A stretch of DNA of 64,000 nt from Actinomortierella ambigua (GCA_016098155.1 JAAAJB010000075.1:1-64000), one strand, 5' to 3'. Positions 1-12,682 are shown, counted from the stretch's first letter. The notes: generated by a model not told the origin, from the sequence alone. Translations and numbers: made by a program.

Positions 1-333
1 ACCTCCAACGGCACGACCGTTGTGAACGCCGTATGTAGTATCACCACGAAGACCCACCTCTTGGCAGTAGCAGCAGCATGCACAAAGCAAGAGCAGTAAA
101 AGATACACAAAGCTGCGGTGTACACTCACACAAAACAGCAGCATAATATTAGGTCCAGTTCCACCCAACCCCATGTTACTCTCCTGCAGGGGTCTGCTCT
201 CAATGAGTGCGTGCTGACCAGTGCAACAAATAGCGCCACCTGTTTGTCCATCAACCAGAATGAAGGATGCATTCTTCTCATTTTGTTTGTCCCACACCGA
301 GCCAACACGAAATGAGCCCATTTCGTAGGTCAT
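1..333 (-). CDS. Partial open frame running off the left edge
   Basis: Read on the minus strand from an ATG at 333, a frame stays open to base 1 with no stop, so any gene here continues outside the window. Its first half has protein-like composition (for example FRVGSVWDKQNEKN and LVDGQTGGAICC), and the part near the edge reads VGLRGDTTYGVHNGRAVGG. The middle, about 80-170, is very hydrophobic and cysteine-rich and may be an intron read through. GTAACA near 180 is a possible donor, but I could not fix the acceptor. I do not recognise the family. An alternative is chance openness, since the frame is only about 110 codons. Confidence 0.3.
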   Translation of the reverse strand, partial: MTYEMGSFRVGSVWDKQNEKNASFILVDGQTGGAICCTGQHALIESRPLQESNMGLGGTGPNIMLLFCVSVHRSFVYLLLLLLCACCCYCQEVGLRGDTTYGVHNGRAVGG

Positions 334-760
334 GTACACTCCTCACCCAGCACCAAAACCACCGACGCGTTTGTTCGGAGTGAACCTTACCTGAGTTAAG
401 CTGGGGGACAGTCAATGGGACGGGAGTGTCGACTAGAATCGACCATGGACAGACAGAAAGGCAATGAATGGGCGAGGGGGAGGTAAAGTGTATGAGAAAA
501 ACTATACTTCCAAAATAAAAGGTAGTAGGTGTCGTTTGCCTCGACCACTAGCTTCGGGTGTCAAGCCCCTGAACACATCTCGCGCCACCACCTGATATGA
601 AGCTCTGAACCGAAGGCTTGTGGGCTACAGTACGTGCTGGAGTGTAAGAGTCCATGGTTGGAGAGCAGGCAAACGCTGCACACACGCCATGGAGTCTATT
701 TTACGAGGCTGATAGAAGTCAAAATAAACTAACCTTTTCTTCCATCCCATTCACAACAAG
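334..760. other. Intergenic, no supported gene
   Basis: No frame with convincing composition is visible. A GTAAGG donor-like site on the minus strand near 388 could belong to an upstream exon of the left-edge frame, but I could not pair it with an acceptor. Confidence 0.4.
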
Positions 761-1626
761 GACTCCTTCGTCCTCTACACCAGCTTCGTCCTCTCCCTCC
801 TCTTCCTCTCCGTCCTGTGGGCCAACTACACAATGTAAGTTTCTTTTTATTTACAAGGATGTTCTGTGAGTTTGTCCAGTTTTATATCATCTGACTCACT
901 CTTGTAACAAACCTTCGGGACGAAAGTGGCAACGCCAGCACACATAGGGCTATGCGACGCAAAAACAGTACAGCTGTTGATGAGGTAATGAGGTTATTCA
1001 AGGACTCTCCGCTGTTTGACTTCTTTGCCTACATCTTCAAGAAGGTACTCAGGCTCAAGGCAACAGGTAAAACCCTCTCCCAAGCGTTCCCTCCACAGAG
1101 ATGTCACCCAACATCCGCCGACTTGCGCTCTACGTCTAAAGTGAGCTTTCTAAGAGCAGCAACTCAGAGCAGGAGCTGAAAAATCTCTCGTAAGCACAGT
1201 TGTGTTACATTAAACTTTCGGCACCTAAGGAGCTTGTCACTAACACCTCTTTTTCTCTCAACTATGCTTCTAACTAGTGTTGTATTGTCTGGCATTGTCT
1301 CTCTACACATCCCCAACACAAGCGAGCTATTTGGGAAAGAGTTGGTTCTCAAGATCGAAGAAGAGGTTCGTTTCGAGGAATTCCAACGATCACGGATCGA
1401 TGGATTTCTCTCTCGACTTCGTGACACGTTCAGCCGCTCACTTGATGTCAAGCGTCCGATGGATGAGATGTTGCTTCGCTTGGCCGGCATCGTGAATCAG
1501 GAGCGAGATGGACGAGATGTGAACAAGGAGACTCTGGAACTTGGGAGGGTGGCTCTTGAGATCATTCGCTATTTGTATGGTGCGCACCACCAAAAAGTGG
1601 TCAAATTTAGAGGCGCGTCTTCGTAG
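761..1626 (+). CDS. Hypothetical multi-exon protein with a membrane segment
   Basis: Three stretches look coding. Exon 761-834 is preceded by a CTAAC branch-like motif, a T-rich tract and an AAG acceptor, and ends before GTAAGT. It encodes a hydrophobic helix (SFVLYTSFVLSLLFLSVLW) typical of a transmembrane segment. The frame joins in phase to an exon from 948 (ACATAG acceptor) that reads RRKNSTAVDEVMRLFKDSP and continues to about 1064. A third open stretch, about 1290-1626, is charged and helical (LVLKIEEEVRFEEFQRSR) and ends in TAG. The links between the second and third parts, and the first exon, are unresolved, and they could be two genes. No family is recognised. Confidence 0.35.
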
Positions 1627-1801
1627 TATATCTAGTCCTTTTAGGCAAGGAAAAAAGTAAAAGCTTTTCTCGCAGCATCATTCTATGCCCTTTTTACTAC
1701 AGAACTGCGAGAAGGTCATGGTCGTTTTTTTATACCTTTCAACTAGCAGCTTCGCCCAGCGGTCGCCCGCAGGGCTAATCTCTCTCTCTCTTTCACCTAC
1801 T

Positions 1802-2580
1802 CTATCGCTTTTTCACTATATTTGAGAAGGGGAGGGGCGATGTATTTTGAATCACAGTCAGAAACTGAATGCCCCGAATGCAGGCATGATTGTCCATTAA
1901 GGCTCTCAAGCCGGAAGAGTTGGACCATCTTGAAAGTGCATCGTGAAGTTGGCTTCGGGAAAAGACAGGACGAGGCAGGTAAACATCTTCATGGTTGAGC
2001 GCTGGCCCTGTGCCTTGTTGATAATCATAGCGAAAGTGGGCTTGATGGGAAACCGAGCTCTCTTGACCTGGTGTATAGGGCACAGAGTTATGAGGCGGTG
2101 TGGGGGTAAGGTAAAAGATGCCTGTAAAACGTTGCCATGCGGTACTCTAGTTCAGATACCAAACGCTATTACGGATGCAGTTGACCATCTGTCCCCTCTT
2201 TAGTCGCAGATGGTGGGGATTGAAATCGCGAGAAGCAAAATCTTTGGAGAAGAGGACCGAATCCTTTACCATTGAGAGAGCGTTTTTAGTCATTCATAGG
2301 CTTGTTTTGTGCCTCGTAGATCTAGACGACCTCGCTGGCGTTGAACATATCAGTCGCTAGCCGGCGCATGCGATCGATATCGCTGTGGCGAGGGGAGAGA
2401 ATGACTCTGTCGACAAAACTCGATGAGAGATTTCGGAACTTCACCGTGGCTAGTGGAAGTCGAGTTGGAGGTGTTGAAGTATGTGTCGATGATGGCCGTC
2501 TAGATATCCGGATATGTTGCTTTGATCATAGTCTTCTTAAGACTGACCATACCCACCGTGGTGAAAGTGATGGCCGATGT
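1802..2580 (-). pseudogene. Decayed PIF1-like / Helitron-type helicase, C-terminal part
   Basis: Minus-strand translation gives, across several frames, the ordered C-terminal signatures of PIF1-family helicases: FVDRVILSPRHSDID (the 'ILAPRNEDVD' strand), NPHHLRLKRGQMVNCIRN (the 'GLPPHRLxLKxGxPVMLLRN' segment), FPIKPTFAMIINKAQGQ (the 'FPxxxxFAMTINKSQGQ' motif) and VYLPRPVFSRSQLHDALSR (the 'YLPRPVFSHGQLYVALSR' motif). In-frame stops and at least two frameshifts interrupt them, so it is not functional. Such helicases occur as cellular PIF1 genes and as the Hel half of Helitron RepHel proteins; the wording fits Helitron/PIF1-like copies better. No Rep domain or Walker A motif was found nearby, so the 5' half is lost or unrecognisable. 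Confidence 0.75.
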
Positions 2581-4722
2581 TGTGCCTGATTGTATGGGGT
2601 GCGACTTACGGGAGGGGGAGGAGGTGGTGCGGGGACAGCTGAGCTGGTGGAGAACAGGCAGTGTGAGGGCAGGCGTTATGGTCCTTTTTTTTTACTTGAC
2701 AGCAACCCCACGGGGCATGCGAGGAAATACATGACAACGGCTATATACCTGTACGAAAAGAAAGCTCCTCCGCGGCATAACACCCACACAGTTGGCAGGC
2801 GTCTTGGTCCTGAGCCCGAGGACCTGGTATGAATTTTAATACTTGTAACCAATGTCCAACATTTGTTATATGTAGCAACATATGTGTCGCATTGCCAACA
2901 CCTTTATGGTACGCAAGGCTCTGAAGAGGCGCTTACCACCCTATCCTTGCTCTCCGCCAACACCCTCGGCACGTAGTTATGCTCATTGTTGCTCATCTGA
3001 TGCCCCTCAGGTGCCGGCAGAGAGGGAAGCTATGTTTCTTGCAAATTCTGTGCCTTTGACCCGATGTATGCATGTTATATGGCTTACCTCGGTCATGAGA
3101 TCCGGAATGGAAGTGAGTCAGAAAAGCGGGAGAAGCCCAGTATCGAGGAATGTCGCAAGAACCACAAGAATATGATGGCCCAAGGAACAGCGAGTCAAGC
3201 ACATGGCTGTGCCACTAAAATTGTTCGCAGCGCCATTTACCAACATAGTTTCCGATTTTGCAGCAACGGAAGGCCGTGCGCCTGAATGGAGCGATTCTAA
3301 CGGATCTGGAGCGTTAAATAGTCGATATCGCAAAGTGCTTTCCGGTGATTACAGAGCGCAAAGACCTGTCTCTTCACCTGTACACATTGAAGCGGCTTGG
3401 CGATGTTCTCGGCGCTGATCATGCGACCAGAAGTCCTATATGGCTCCCCGCGGACCTAACGCAGCAGCTCAGGTAACCCCTGCTATCGGATGCAGTTCAA
3501 ATCCTGGTTGCCTTTGTGGTAAGTTAATTCTCTCAGAAACATCGATTGTTCTTGGTGAAGAGTGAGAGGCAAAACAAAGGATCCTAGTCTTGAGCATGCC
3601 CTTGGAAGGAAAGGAGTGTTGAAGGTGACAATATAGATAGAGTGAAGGTCCTAATACCATAGTTTTCGACTGTTTAGGAGCGCACGAAAGGCCTTGCGAT
3701 GTATTTAAAGACCATAAATATTTGCAGCAACATTCAGTAGTAGTGGTTAGAACCAGCTGGAACCGGTTGAAAGCCTCTCCTGGGACCCTTGCAACTACCA
3801 ATAAATCGGTTGGTTGGTCGCGTGTATGTGGGTCGCCGTGTTTATTGTGTTTTCGATGCTATTTTCCGTTAACAACGACTTGGAAGCTCTGTATAACTCT
3901 CTAAATAACAGTCATCAAGATTAAATGATATATAGTTGTACGGTGAAGCTATAATAAATGACTGAAGAGAATCCTCAAGGGGACAGGAAGCAGGAATCTC
4001 TGTATAAAGCTGTTGGATAGAGAGCAATGAAGAGTGCCCAGAAAGAGACAGAAAGTTCGGCTTCAGGAATTTATCTCAAGTATTTGTCTGTATAGTGGAG
4101 AAATATGATAGCCAGGATTGTGGACGGGTGAAGCCGACTCAGACGCTGTGAAATAAGGATCTCGGTAGCATTGAACATGCACTCTGCTGGCACTGAGGTA
4201 GCCAAAGCTGGCAGGTACTTGCGGCGGCATAGGACAGGGTAATTGTTAGAGTCGACTAGCCACCACTTGAGCACATAAGTTGACCTCGGTTCCAGGCTGA
4301 GGTAACGGGATAGCTTAGTTACTCATATTCATGTGTACGGTAAAAGGACATGCAATAATTAGGTTGCATGTATGATAGGCTAGGTAAACATAACATCTCG
4401 AAAGGAAGCACCGCGCATAGTGTTGCCGACTAGGGATTACCTTGTCTTAGACTTCTAATTGAACCAATGATATGCCTTACTGTACCATTGACGAGCCTAG
4501 CTACGAATGCTGTTACATGCGGATCAGAGAACAAAGCTTTCCTCGGACGACAGTTGGGTCGGGAACATATGTGGAGCGAGCACAGCTCTCTGGTGAGAAA
4601 GCTGAACTTCGTCGCAGGCCACGCGATTTCAGAAGCTTTCTACATTTTTTAAAAAAAAAAAAATGAATGGTGGCAACGAAACGAAAAACAGAATTCTCCA
4701 CGCATGGCTGCACTCACAGCAC
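2581..4722. other. Gene-poor region with unexplained short frames
   Basis: No gene can be supported. Several short frames (for example about 3064-3285 on the plus strand and 3118-3333 on the minus strand) have unremarkable composition and no recognisable motif. The region may hold the missing upstream part of the helicase relic or other decayed repeats. The 5' exons of the RRM gene may lie at 4472-4720, but I could not define them. Confidence 0.4.
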
Positions 4723-7447
4723 CTGGAAAACCATGAATCATCGAGTGCACCCGTGGTCTCACCAACAGGCATGGCAACAATGAAAAAAAAAAACGTGCAT
4801 ATACAAGAAGAGGTGGATTGACGATCCTCATTGCCACTAGCATCAATGAGCCTTTTTAACAATGGTAGAATGTCTGTTGTCCAATAGGAGCCGGTGACCT
4901 TGTTTGTCAAGGGCTTCCCTTTGATCACAAGTGAAGAGGTCAAGACGATGTCGATCCAAGTCGGCGCCGTCTCTGTGCGTAGCATGGGCCCCCGTAATGC
5001 TGTATGTGTACTTGCTCATATCAGAGGTGACGACTTTGTAGTATGGAGCGTAAAGATTTCTTTACTCACCCTACAGCTCTTATTCTTTGCTCTTTTTTTG
5101 CGGGGGGGGGGGTATCCATCTCGAATAGAAAAATGCAGCATTCATGGACTTTGTGGATAGAGCGGCAGCAGAACGAGGTATAGAGGCTTTGAATGCTTGG
5201 ACCTTTCCAGCAAGCCCCCTCAGCCGCCTCCGAGCAGAGTTTGCAAAATCCAAGGGTTCCCGTGTAACTGAGAGCATTCCTCGGCCACCATCATTGGCAT
5301 CTCCAACAACCATGTCGCCTCGTCCACCACCTCCTCCTCTGTCGGGACCAACCCTTGGAAACGGGACCTCTCTCTGTACTCCATTCATACCTCCACCTGC
5401 ACCAACATCTGCTAGGGAACCGAGCACCACCCAAGCGTTTTCGCCATCGTTCATACCACCGGATTACTCATATTATTCGGCTTGGACTGCTCCATGGAGC
5501 TCGTACTACGGATCCCCGACCTCGGCCAGCCTCGTTCCCACCAACCCATCTGCTGCTGTTACCACCACGAAGAGCACGAGTGACTCGACATGGAGCGAAC
5601 CTATGCAAGATGTAGTGAGCAGCCAGTATGGCCACAACGACAACCGCCACCACCACCACCCAACAACCGAAAGGGATGAGTACTTGGAGGCGTTGTTGGA
5701 GTTACGGCCGTATCAAAAGCAGGCCCAGACGGGATTTGTGAACATAATGCGGGCGATCAAGGAGCATCCAGCGCTGTTGGGCCATGTCCGCCTGCGGATG
5801 CGAGAGCTTCAGCTACCAGACCCATTCTCGACTGCAGCGGCGTCGTCACCCGCGACGCCCATGACGGCGACGAACAAGGGGATGGATCTGGATCTGGATC
5901 CACCACCGTTGAGCAGCTTGGAGATGGCCGTATATCTTTCGGATCCTTTGAATTATCAACCGCCGCCATCGAAATCCGTTCAGAACCAACAACAACAGCA
6001 GTCGCAAGAGAGCGGTGGATTGAAGGCTGTGAAACCCCCAACGACATTGACAACACCTGTCATTTCCTCGTCGCTGTCGCTCTCTAACAGCATCGCTGCG
6101 CCTCAACTTCATCACGATAACAGTGAGACCTCATTGCTGGCCGCGGTCGACCAGTGGAAGAAGGGGTCGAGAGTAGCCGAGGCCAAGACGAAGCAAATAA
6201 CAGCAGCGGCGACAGCAGGTGCGGAAAAAGAGAAAGAGGTGAAGACCAAAGGCAAACGCAGAATGGAACAAGGACAACTATCTCCCAGGGGCATTCCGGA
6301 AAACTCCAACGGCCAGCAGTCGCTGTCAAGTGACGAGTCAGAGATCGAGTCAGAACCCGAGCAGCACGGCGGGGGGCCGAAGCGGCGACGGCTGACACGG
6401 GAGGAGGCGGAGGAAATTGTTCGACAACAAGAACAGTTGCCAATACTACCATCTTCCCCTCCACTGCCACAGCAGCAGCAGCAGCAGCAGATGGCACCAT
6501 CGACTCATGAGAAGGCAAAGTCGTCGTCGTCGAAAGGGTCGGCATCAACGTCAACAAAGAAGGAGCTGCAGGCCGGCTCCAATGAAGCGTCAAAGGGGGC
6601 CACTGGACAACCACCGCCACAGCAACAGGATAAGGGAAGGAAGAAAAAGAAGAAGAGGCCGAAAAAGAAGAGGGATCAACTTGCCAAAGAGGAGGCTGCA
6701 ATGGATGTAGAGGGTGATGCTCCGTTGACGTTGTCCTCGGACGCAGTGTCAGAGAAGTCATGTAAGAACGGTGTGTCAAAGCTGCCGGGCTCTACAGTCT
6801 CGAGCGCTGCTAGCGCTGCTAGCGCTGCTGCTGCTGCTACCAAAGCGGAGGAGACGTTGCCCATCTTGCCAGAAGCTGGCACCGTGACCATCACTGCGGA
6901 GCACAGCCATGACAATGGAGACGGAAGGTTGGAGGCTGCTCACAAGGAATCCGGCGAGAATGAAGCCGTGTCAACCGTCGCGGCTCCCAACGATAACATC
7001 ACTCTACTGACTGAGAACGGTTCATCTTTGTTATCGATACCAACAACATCATCCACCACCATCACCGCCACAACGACAACAACAAGATCAAAGGCTGCAC
7101 CTGCACCGGCAAAGGAAGCCAAGGGTGACCAAAACCTCCCTCTCACAACCTCGGCCAGGAAGAGGGCCCAGAGAAAGCTCCGGCAGGAACATGGTCAGCA
7201 TCGCCGACAACAACCGGCACAGAACGCGGCTTTGGAGGGAAGCGACAAGACTTTGAACGAGGACGGGAAGGAGATGGTGGTCACAAAGAAGAAGATACCA
7301 AATATGGCACCCAAGAAGGAAGACGAGGACGAGGAGCAAAAGCCTCAGCAACCCGTCTCACCGCAGCAGCCTACAATGGTAGAAGACGCATTGGAAGACA
7401 AGGGGGCACAGGCGACGACCTCGGCCGACCTAAGTTCACTCCCTTAA
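4723..7447 (+). CDS. RRM-domain protein with long low-complexity tail
   Basis: Exon 4888-5001 ends at GTATGT and joins in phase 0 to exon 5129-7447. Together they form an RNA-recognition motif: strand 1 VTLFVKGFPL, a helix, then the RNP1-like strand NAAFMDFVDRAAAERGIEAL. This suggests an RNA-binding protein, target unknown. After the RRM come about 700 residues of low complexity: proline-rich, polyglutamine near 6470-6490, serine/threonine repeats, an alanine run near 6800-6840 and a lysine block (KGRKKKKKRPKKKRDQ) that could be a nuclear or nucleolar signal. The start is not fixed: an exon of about 4723-4794 (HLENHESSSAPVV...) ending at GTGCAT would join in phase 0, but the first ATG is uncertain. 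No close family beyond the RRM is recognised. Confidence 0.75.
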
Positions 7448-7685
7448 AACAAAAACACAACCTCGAGAGTAGAAAAAAAAACAAAAAGAGGTTTATTTTG
7501 TGCGTTTGTGAACTTGCGTTTAATCGTGTTGATTGTTCGTAAAGAAGAAAATAAGACGACGGGGGGGGGGCATGCGAGAGAGTGAGTAGGTTGGGTGAGA
7601 GAGTAGCATGAAGAGTGCGTGTACTGTTTTTTTTTTTTTTTTTTTTGTTACAAAACTGTATGTGGAGATTTTTTTTTGTACCAGC

Positions 7686-10600
7686 TCATTCTGCCTTGTC
7701 ATCGGAATGTACAGCACTCGAAGGAGCGGCAGGCGCCGCTGTAAACGTAGCCGAAGGTGGCAATCCTGGTCCACCTCCGCCGCCGCCGCCGCCCGCTGTC
7801 GGCATCAAACCGGGCGTTCCCGCGGGTTTGCGGTTCATCAACGACTGGAAGAACTGTGAAATCGCCTCTGTCTGGCCAGCCTGTGACATGGCCGCAGTTG
7901 CGCCACCCACGGTACTATTGCCCATCGGTGATACCGCCTGTCGGCTCAGCAGACTTGCCATATGGTTCGGTGCACCGCCACCACTAACACCGCCACCACT
8001 GCTGCCGCTACCGCCGTTGCTGTGATTGCCGAGGCTGTTGCTGCTGTGGTTGCTGCTTAGGATTCCTGCACCGCTAGCCATGCCTCCAAACGTCGATGCC
8101 GAGCCCATCGGTGGCGACACTGCGCCGGCGGCACCACCGGCACCACCGGTCATCAGCATGCGCATGTTGAGTGCCGTCTGCGAGTATCCACCAGCACCGC
8201 CTCCTACTCCTCCACCGCCGCCGACACCGCCTTCGTTACCACCCAAGCCGGGGCCCGTCAGGGCCGGGCCTAGCAGGTTGCTCGACAACTTCTTGGATGG
8301 TTGTTTCGACGTCAGGCGCTTGAGCCGTGCATCCACGTCGTCCACATCGTAGCCGTTGGCGCCCGCGGAGGAAACGCCTCCTGCACCTGCGCCTGCACCT
8401 GCTCCTCCTGGTCCACGTACGGTTCCTGGGGGTGGGCTGGCCGCGTACTGGTGGCTGTTCAACATGGACGTGTATCCAGAGCCGAGTGGCCCGACCACGG
8501 GTGGTGCCTCGCCCATCGAGCCACCAAGCATGCTGGAGCTCATACCAACGGACATGCCACCGCTGGAGGACCGTTCATTGGCCCGCTGTAAAGTCTCGTA
8601 GAAGCGCTCCAGGAAGACCTGGTCCTCCTCTGCTGTGATCAACGGCTGTACTGTTGCAGGCTATCGGAAAAGAGAATCACAAAAGTAAAATAAGTAGAAT
8701 GAAAATAAGTAATTAAAAAACATGCGTTTTTTTTTCTCTACATCTTACAGAACAACACACCCTCCCCTCGCCCTGAAGAAAAACTTACCGCATGGCTCAA
8801 TTGCGGATTGACAATGACCTCTTCATAGACCTGGCGCGCACCCATGGCAGGCTCGGTGCCGTTGTTGGCAGCATCCGTGGCGGCCTTTGGATCCAGGTCC
8901 GAGTCCCAACCTTGGGCAAGGCCCTCACAATCGAATCCGCTCCGCAAAACCTTGATCTTGCCAAAGGAGTCCCATCCAGCCGGGACCATGACCTGATCAC
9001 GTTCCACGACCTGGGCTCGTTTCTTGAATGGGAAGGACGACGGTGTCTGTGGCGCATTGCTCAGACTCGATGGTGTCAGCAGCCGGTGCAGGATGTACTG
9101 GCGAAGATTGGCGAATGTGTGAGGATAGTGGATCGAGGTATAGAACAAACTTGCGCCATCTAGAGAGCGAACATAAACACACGCACACACACACAAGAAA
9201 AGGGTGAGAAAACTGGAAAATGAAAGAAGCCTCCTTGCGCTAACACAACCATTGGTATTGAAAAGATTTGACTCACACTTTAAGCAGATGGTACGCAGCG
9301 ATTGCTGGATATAATCAAATGTCTCTTCTTTGTAGGCCATCTCGCGCTCAATGTGGTTGATTTGCTCCGACTTTGTGCAAACGATGATGATGGGCACTCC
9401 CGTGTTGGTTGTCAAGCTGCCCTCTGTCAAAGGAAGAAGAACTGCATCATTGGATCCAAATGTCTGTGAGTCGCTGAAGACCGTCGATCCACCGAGTGTC
9501 GAATGCGATTGAGGCTCGGTGTATTCCTGAAGATAGCGGGTCACTAAGTGAAGAGAATAAACAAAAGATGTTCAACAAACGAGGAGTCACGGGCTAATTA
9601 GTCGAGGGGATAAATGCTACATGGCCAATACCACGTGAAAAAACCCGTAGCCACGTTCTTTCTTTCTTTTCTCTCTTTCTTCTTCCGTGGATTAAGACAT
9701 AGGACATGCATATGAGGTGTGTTGCTAATTAACAGCAACAAAAAAAAACTCACACTTTTCACGCAGGTCATCAACAATAGCCTTGCCCTTGGACCAATTG
9801 CCAGCACCGGCTACTCCTTCCCGGCAGACCTGGTCGACAGCTCCCTCCAGGATGACACTCCAACGCTGTAATGTCTCCATGAATGACCAGGGCTTGCTCC
9901 AGTCCAGAACGATCAAAACGGCCGTGTCCGTGATGGAGTCTGTGTTGAGACAGTACTTGAGCAAGGAGTGATAGCTCTTGTGTGATCCTGCCAGCTGGTA
10001 AAGGCCAAGCCTTGCAATGGTATCTAATGGGGTAGAGAAAATAAAGATTGAGATATGCAGACCGGTTATGTGTGTTTTAGCCTCACGAACAGTGTTCCAG
10101 CACCAAAAGTTTGTTGGGTTGGGGTAACACCACTCATACGAACGGAGGACAACAATATTGAACTGCTCTTCATCCATGTATTGAACAGAACGTCAAGCGG
10201 GTCTCCCTTGGTGGTTCATGAGAGCTCTGGGGGGGATGGAAACCATACCTTCATTCTCCTCGTCTTCGACGTTCCAGTAAGAGTAGCTCAAGGCCAGGTC
10301 GTTGGTTTTGTGCAGATGGTCCTCAGTAGTGCTGGTGCCCATCTCGACCATCACGGTGGCATTGTTCGCGTTGTTGACGGGCGCCGCGACACCTCCATTG
10401 ACGGTCGCGCCACCAGCATCCAGACCAGAGCCATCTTTGCCATTCGTCAGTGCATCCTGCGAGTTGTTGGAGAGGGCAGCCGCGGTCTTGAGCTGCTCAA
10501 TCAAGGTGGTTTTGCCTGAATGTGGGTCGCCGAGAATGAGGATGTTCTTAATGGGGACATGCTTTGACGACGACACGCTCTGCAGTAGACTGGACCAGAC

Positions 10601-10693
10601 CTCGGTCGTGGTTGCAGACGCCTGGGTAGCTCCGCTTGCTGGACCACCATTGACCGATGCAGCCGTGGCTGCACTGACAGCTTCCGATGCCAT
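7686..10693 (-). CDS. Cytoplasmic dynein 1 light intermediate chain
   Basis: Five exons on the minus strand: 10249-10693, 9754-10023, 9277-9543, 8789-9159 and 7686-8660, giving 775 aa. A Ras-like GTPase-fold domain starts with the P-loop GDPHSGKT (residues 55-62), followed by LALSYSYWNVEDEENED, ARLGLYQLAGS and LDWSKPWSFMETLQRW, all hallmarks of the dynein light intermediate chain, then PIIIVCTKSEQ. The C-terminal third is glycine-, serine- and alanine-rich. In other fungi and animals this subunit binds the dynein heavy chain through the G-like domain and cargo adaptors through its C-terminal helix. The segment FLERFYETLQRANE may be the adaptor-binding helix. It is longer than animal homologues (about 500 aa) because of a loop after the P-loop and the glycine-rich tail. 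Intron donors are GTATGG, GTGAGT (twice) and GTAAGT. Confidence 0.95.
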
Positions 10694-12682
10694 TCGTTGA
10701 GGTTGGGTTGGCTGTGTATGAGCTGTTCCTGAAACTCTGCCAAAGAAGGTGAGGGTGGTGGGTGGGTGGGGGGTACCTGGGGAGATAAGGCTGGTGGTTG
10801 TGGTGAGTGGGTGCCAGGTGCTGGGAGGAAGATGGGGGGAAAGTTCTTGCTGGCTTGCTGCTGGAGGCTGAATGGTGACAGCTAGTTTGGGGGGGAAAAA
10901 AAAGGGTCAACAAGAATGAACCTTTAAAGCTGGAAAGGAGCATTGGTCAGGACACCCTTGAGCAAGGGTCACGTCACTCGTGACTTTTTTGCGACTGAAG
11001 CTCAAGAGTCAATGCATACAATGCATTGCATTACAATGCATGGTGCCTTGGAAGACCGCCCTCCACTCTTTCTTCTCCTTCCCGCGTCTCCTCCATCACT
11101 GTGCCCACTGCTTTAACAGTGTCAGTTGTGGGCAGTTTCTGCCTACATTCCAAAAAAAAAAAAAAACCATGTGATGCACATGGCTTACCACTTGCCCTCC
11201 GAATTCCTCAGCGCCATGACCAAGCTGACAAAGGGGTTCACCCATAACTATGGTGGCAAAAACACCCTCTGGCGCCCCTTCTCTCTCGATAACCATCGAG
11301 CATGCCCCGATCTTGAAAAAGCGCACGCGCTTTTCTGGTAGAAACCTGTTGGGCGAATTGGGAATGTTGACGGCGAATCAGCGAGGGTATTAGAAGAACA
11401 GTGTGCACAGCGTAACGCGGTTTGCTACTGCTTCTCCAAAGGTGCAGGAAGAGGCAGCCCGTGCTCTCTACGGGCACAAAGATCCTTTCTGAAGCGGACT
11501 TGGTCCCCTCAGATGTTACGTTGTCCCTTGGCCATCAGAGCCAGCATGGTCCGCTTGGAATCCGTATTGTATATTATAGGGACTGATCATACTCGCGTGT
11601 CCCTTGGCTTGGTTTCCGAGTTGACAGTTATGGCCGGGCATAGTCTTCAACTGCGGGCTTTGTGACCGCAGGTGGACAACTCTGACTCAGTCGGCCACGG
11701 CGCATGCCTTCGCAGTGGTCAAGGCAAAGATGGCTTAGCGCCATCTCTCTAAGCGACGAATCCCGAGGCGTCATGGATCGTTTCTCCCAAGTAGCTCCCC
11801 TTGGCGTTGTCATTACTTAATCCATCCGAGCTGCCGAGCTCTGAAGGCGCCTGCTTGCAGCAACTCAGGGGGGAAGCGAGTGACTGAAAAAAAAATTAAA
11901 AAAACAAGGCAGCTAGACCATAGAGTACATCTCACTCAGGATCGACCATAAGCTTGTTGCACCAGATTTCCTCAAAGGCGCCGAAGGAGAGTTGGAGGCT
12001 GGACTAGGATGACCTACCGGGCGAACACGTTGCAGAAACAACCGCGGCAGCTCTGTGAAGGCCATACACGCGGCAGTGGAGTGAGAGTACTACCGGCCCA
12101 AATGGGATTTCCGCCCTCCAGCGCTATATGCCGTACGACCCCTACGAACGTGATCTGCTGCACAAGGGGTAGAGAGTAGGGAGTGATGGATGGGTGGGGA
12201 AGGTTGCTGAAAGAAGGGCATAGAAGAGGAGTGTATGAGCGGCGGGACGAGGCGAAAGGGTTCCAGGTGCAGAAAGCATAATGGGTGGTTGATGGTTTCG
12301 TACTCGGGCCTTTATCAATGGGGTAGTGACGAGTAGGATGAAGATACCTGCCATCGCACTACTTAATCGCTGCAGCCACGGACCAAAGTAGGCATAGAAG
12401 CATGAAAGACTGAAAGGCTTGAAGCCCGCCCGTGTGTGGAGGAGATGAAGAATGGGTGAGATCAGGCAAAGCCCAACAACTCTGCTGGCAGCCACAATTA
12501 GAGCGAGTCCTTATCTTCTCCAACGAGACACCCACGGAAAGTATCTGCCGCACTGTCCACGATTTTGCAAGAATTCAAAACACTGTGGGTCTTTAAACGA
12601 CAAGGGGTATATATTGAATATGAAGGAGAGTAGCGGAAGGGAGTGAATGTCGCTTAGAGTCGAGCTTCACATTCGCACTCCT
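10694..12682. other. Intergenic, about 2 kb, no supported gene
   Basis: This contains the dynein-chain promoter side. There is a cluster of AATGCAT palindromes at 11011-11041. A minus-strand frame around 11175-11345 reads RFFKIGACSMVIEREGAPEG and ends at a GTAAGC donor-like site, so it may be an exon relic. A minus-strand frame at 12142-12495 is hydrophobic but has no motif. Nothing is firm enough to call. Confidence 0.4.
11011..11041. repeat. Cluster of AATGCAT palindromes
   Basis: Three copies of AATGCAT and related ATTGCATT steps lie within 31 bases, about 320 bases upstream of the dynein light intermediate chain start. The core ATGCAT is a perfect palindrome. It could be a protein-binding cluster or chance; no matching factor is known to me in this lineage. 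Confidence 0.35.

Noticed and set aside
3480..3500. tRNA B-box-like sequence
   Set aside because: No matching A-box, acceptor stem or anticodon arm in the surrounding 80 bases.
6084..6779. 231-codon minus-strand open frame
   Set aside because: Antisense shadow of the low-complexity tail of the RRM protein.
12142..12495. Hydrophobic minus-strand frame as a membrane protein
   Set aside because: No start context, motif or splice partner; composition follows local C/T bias.
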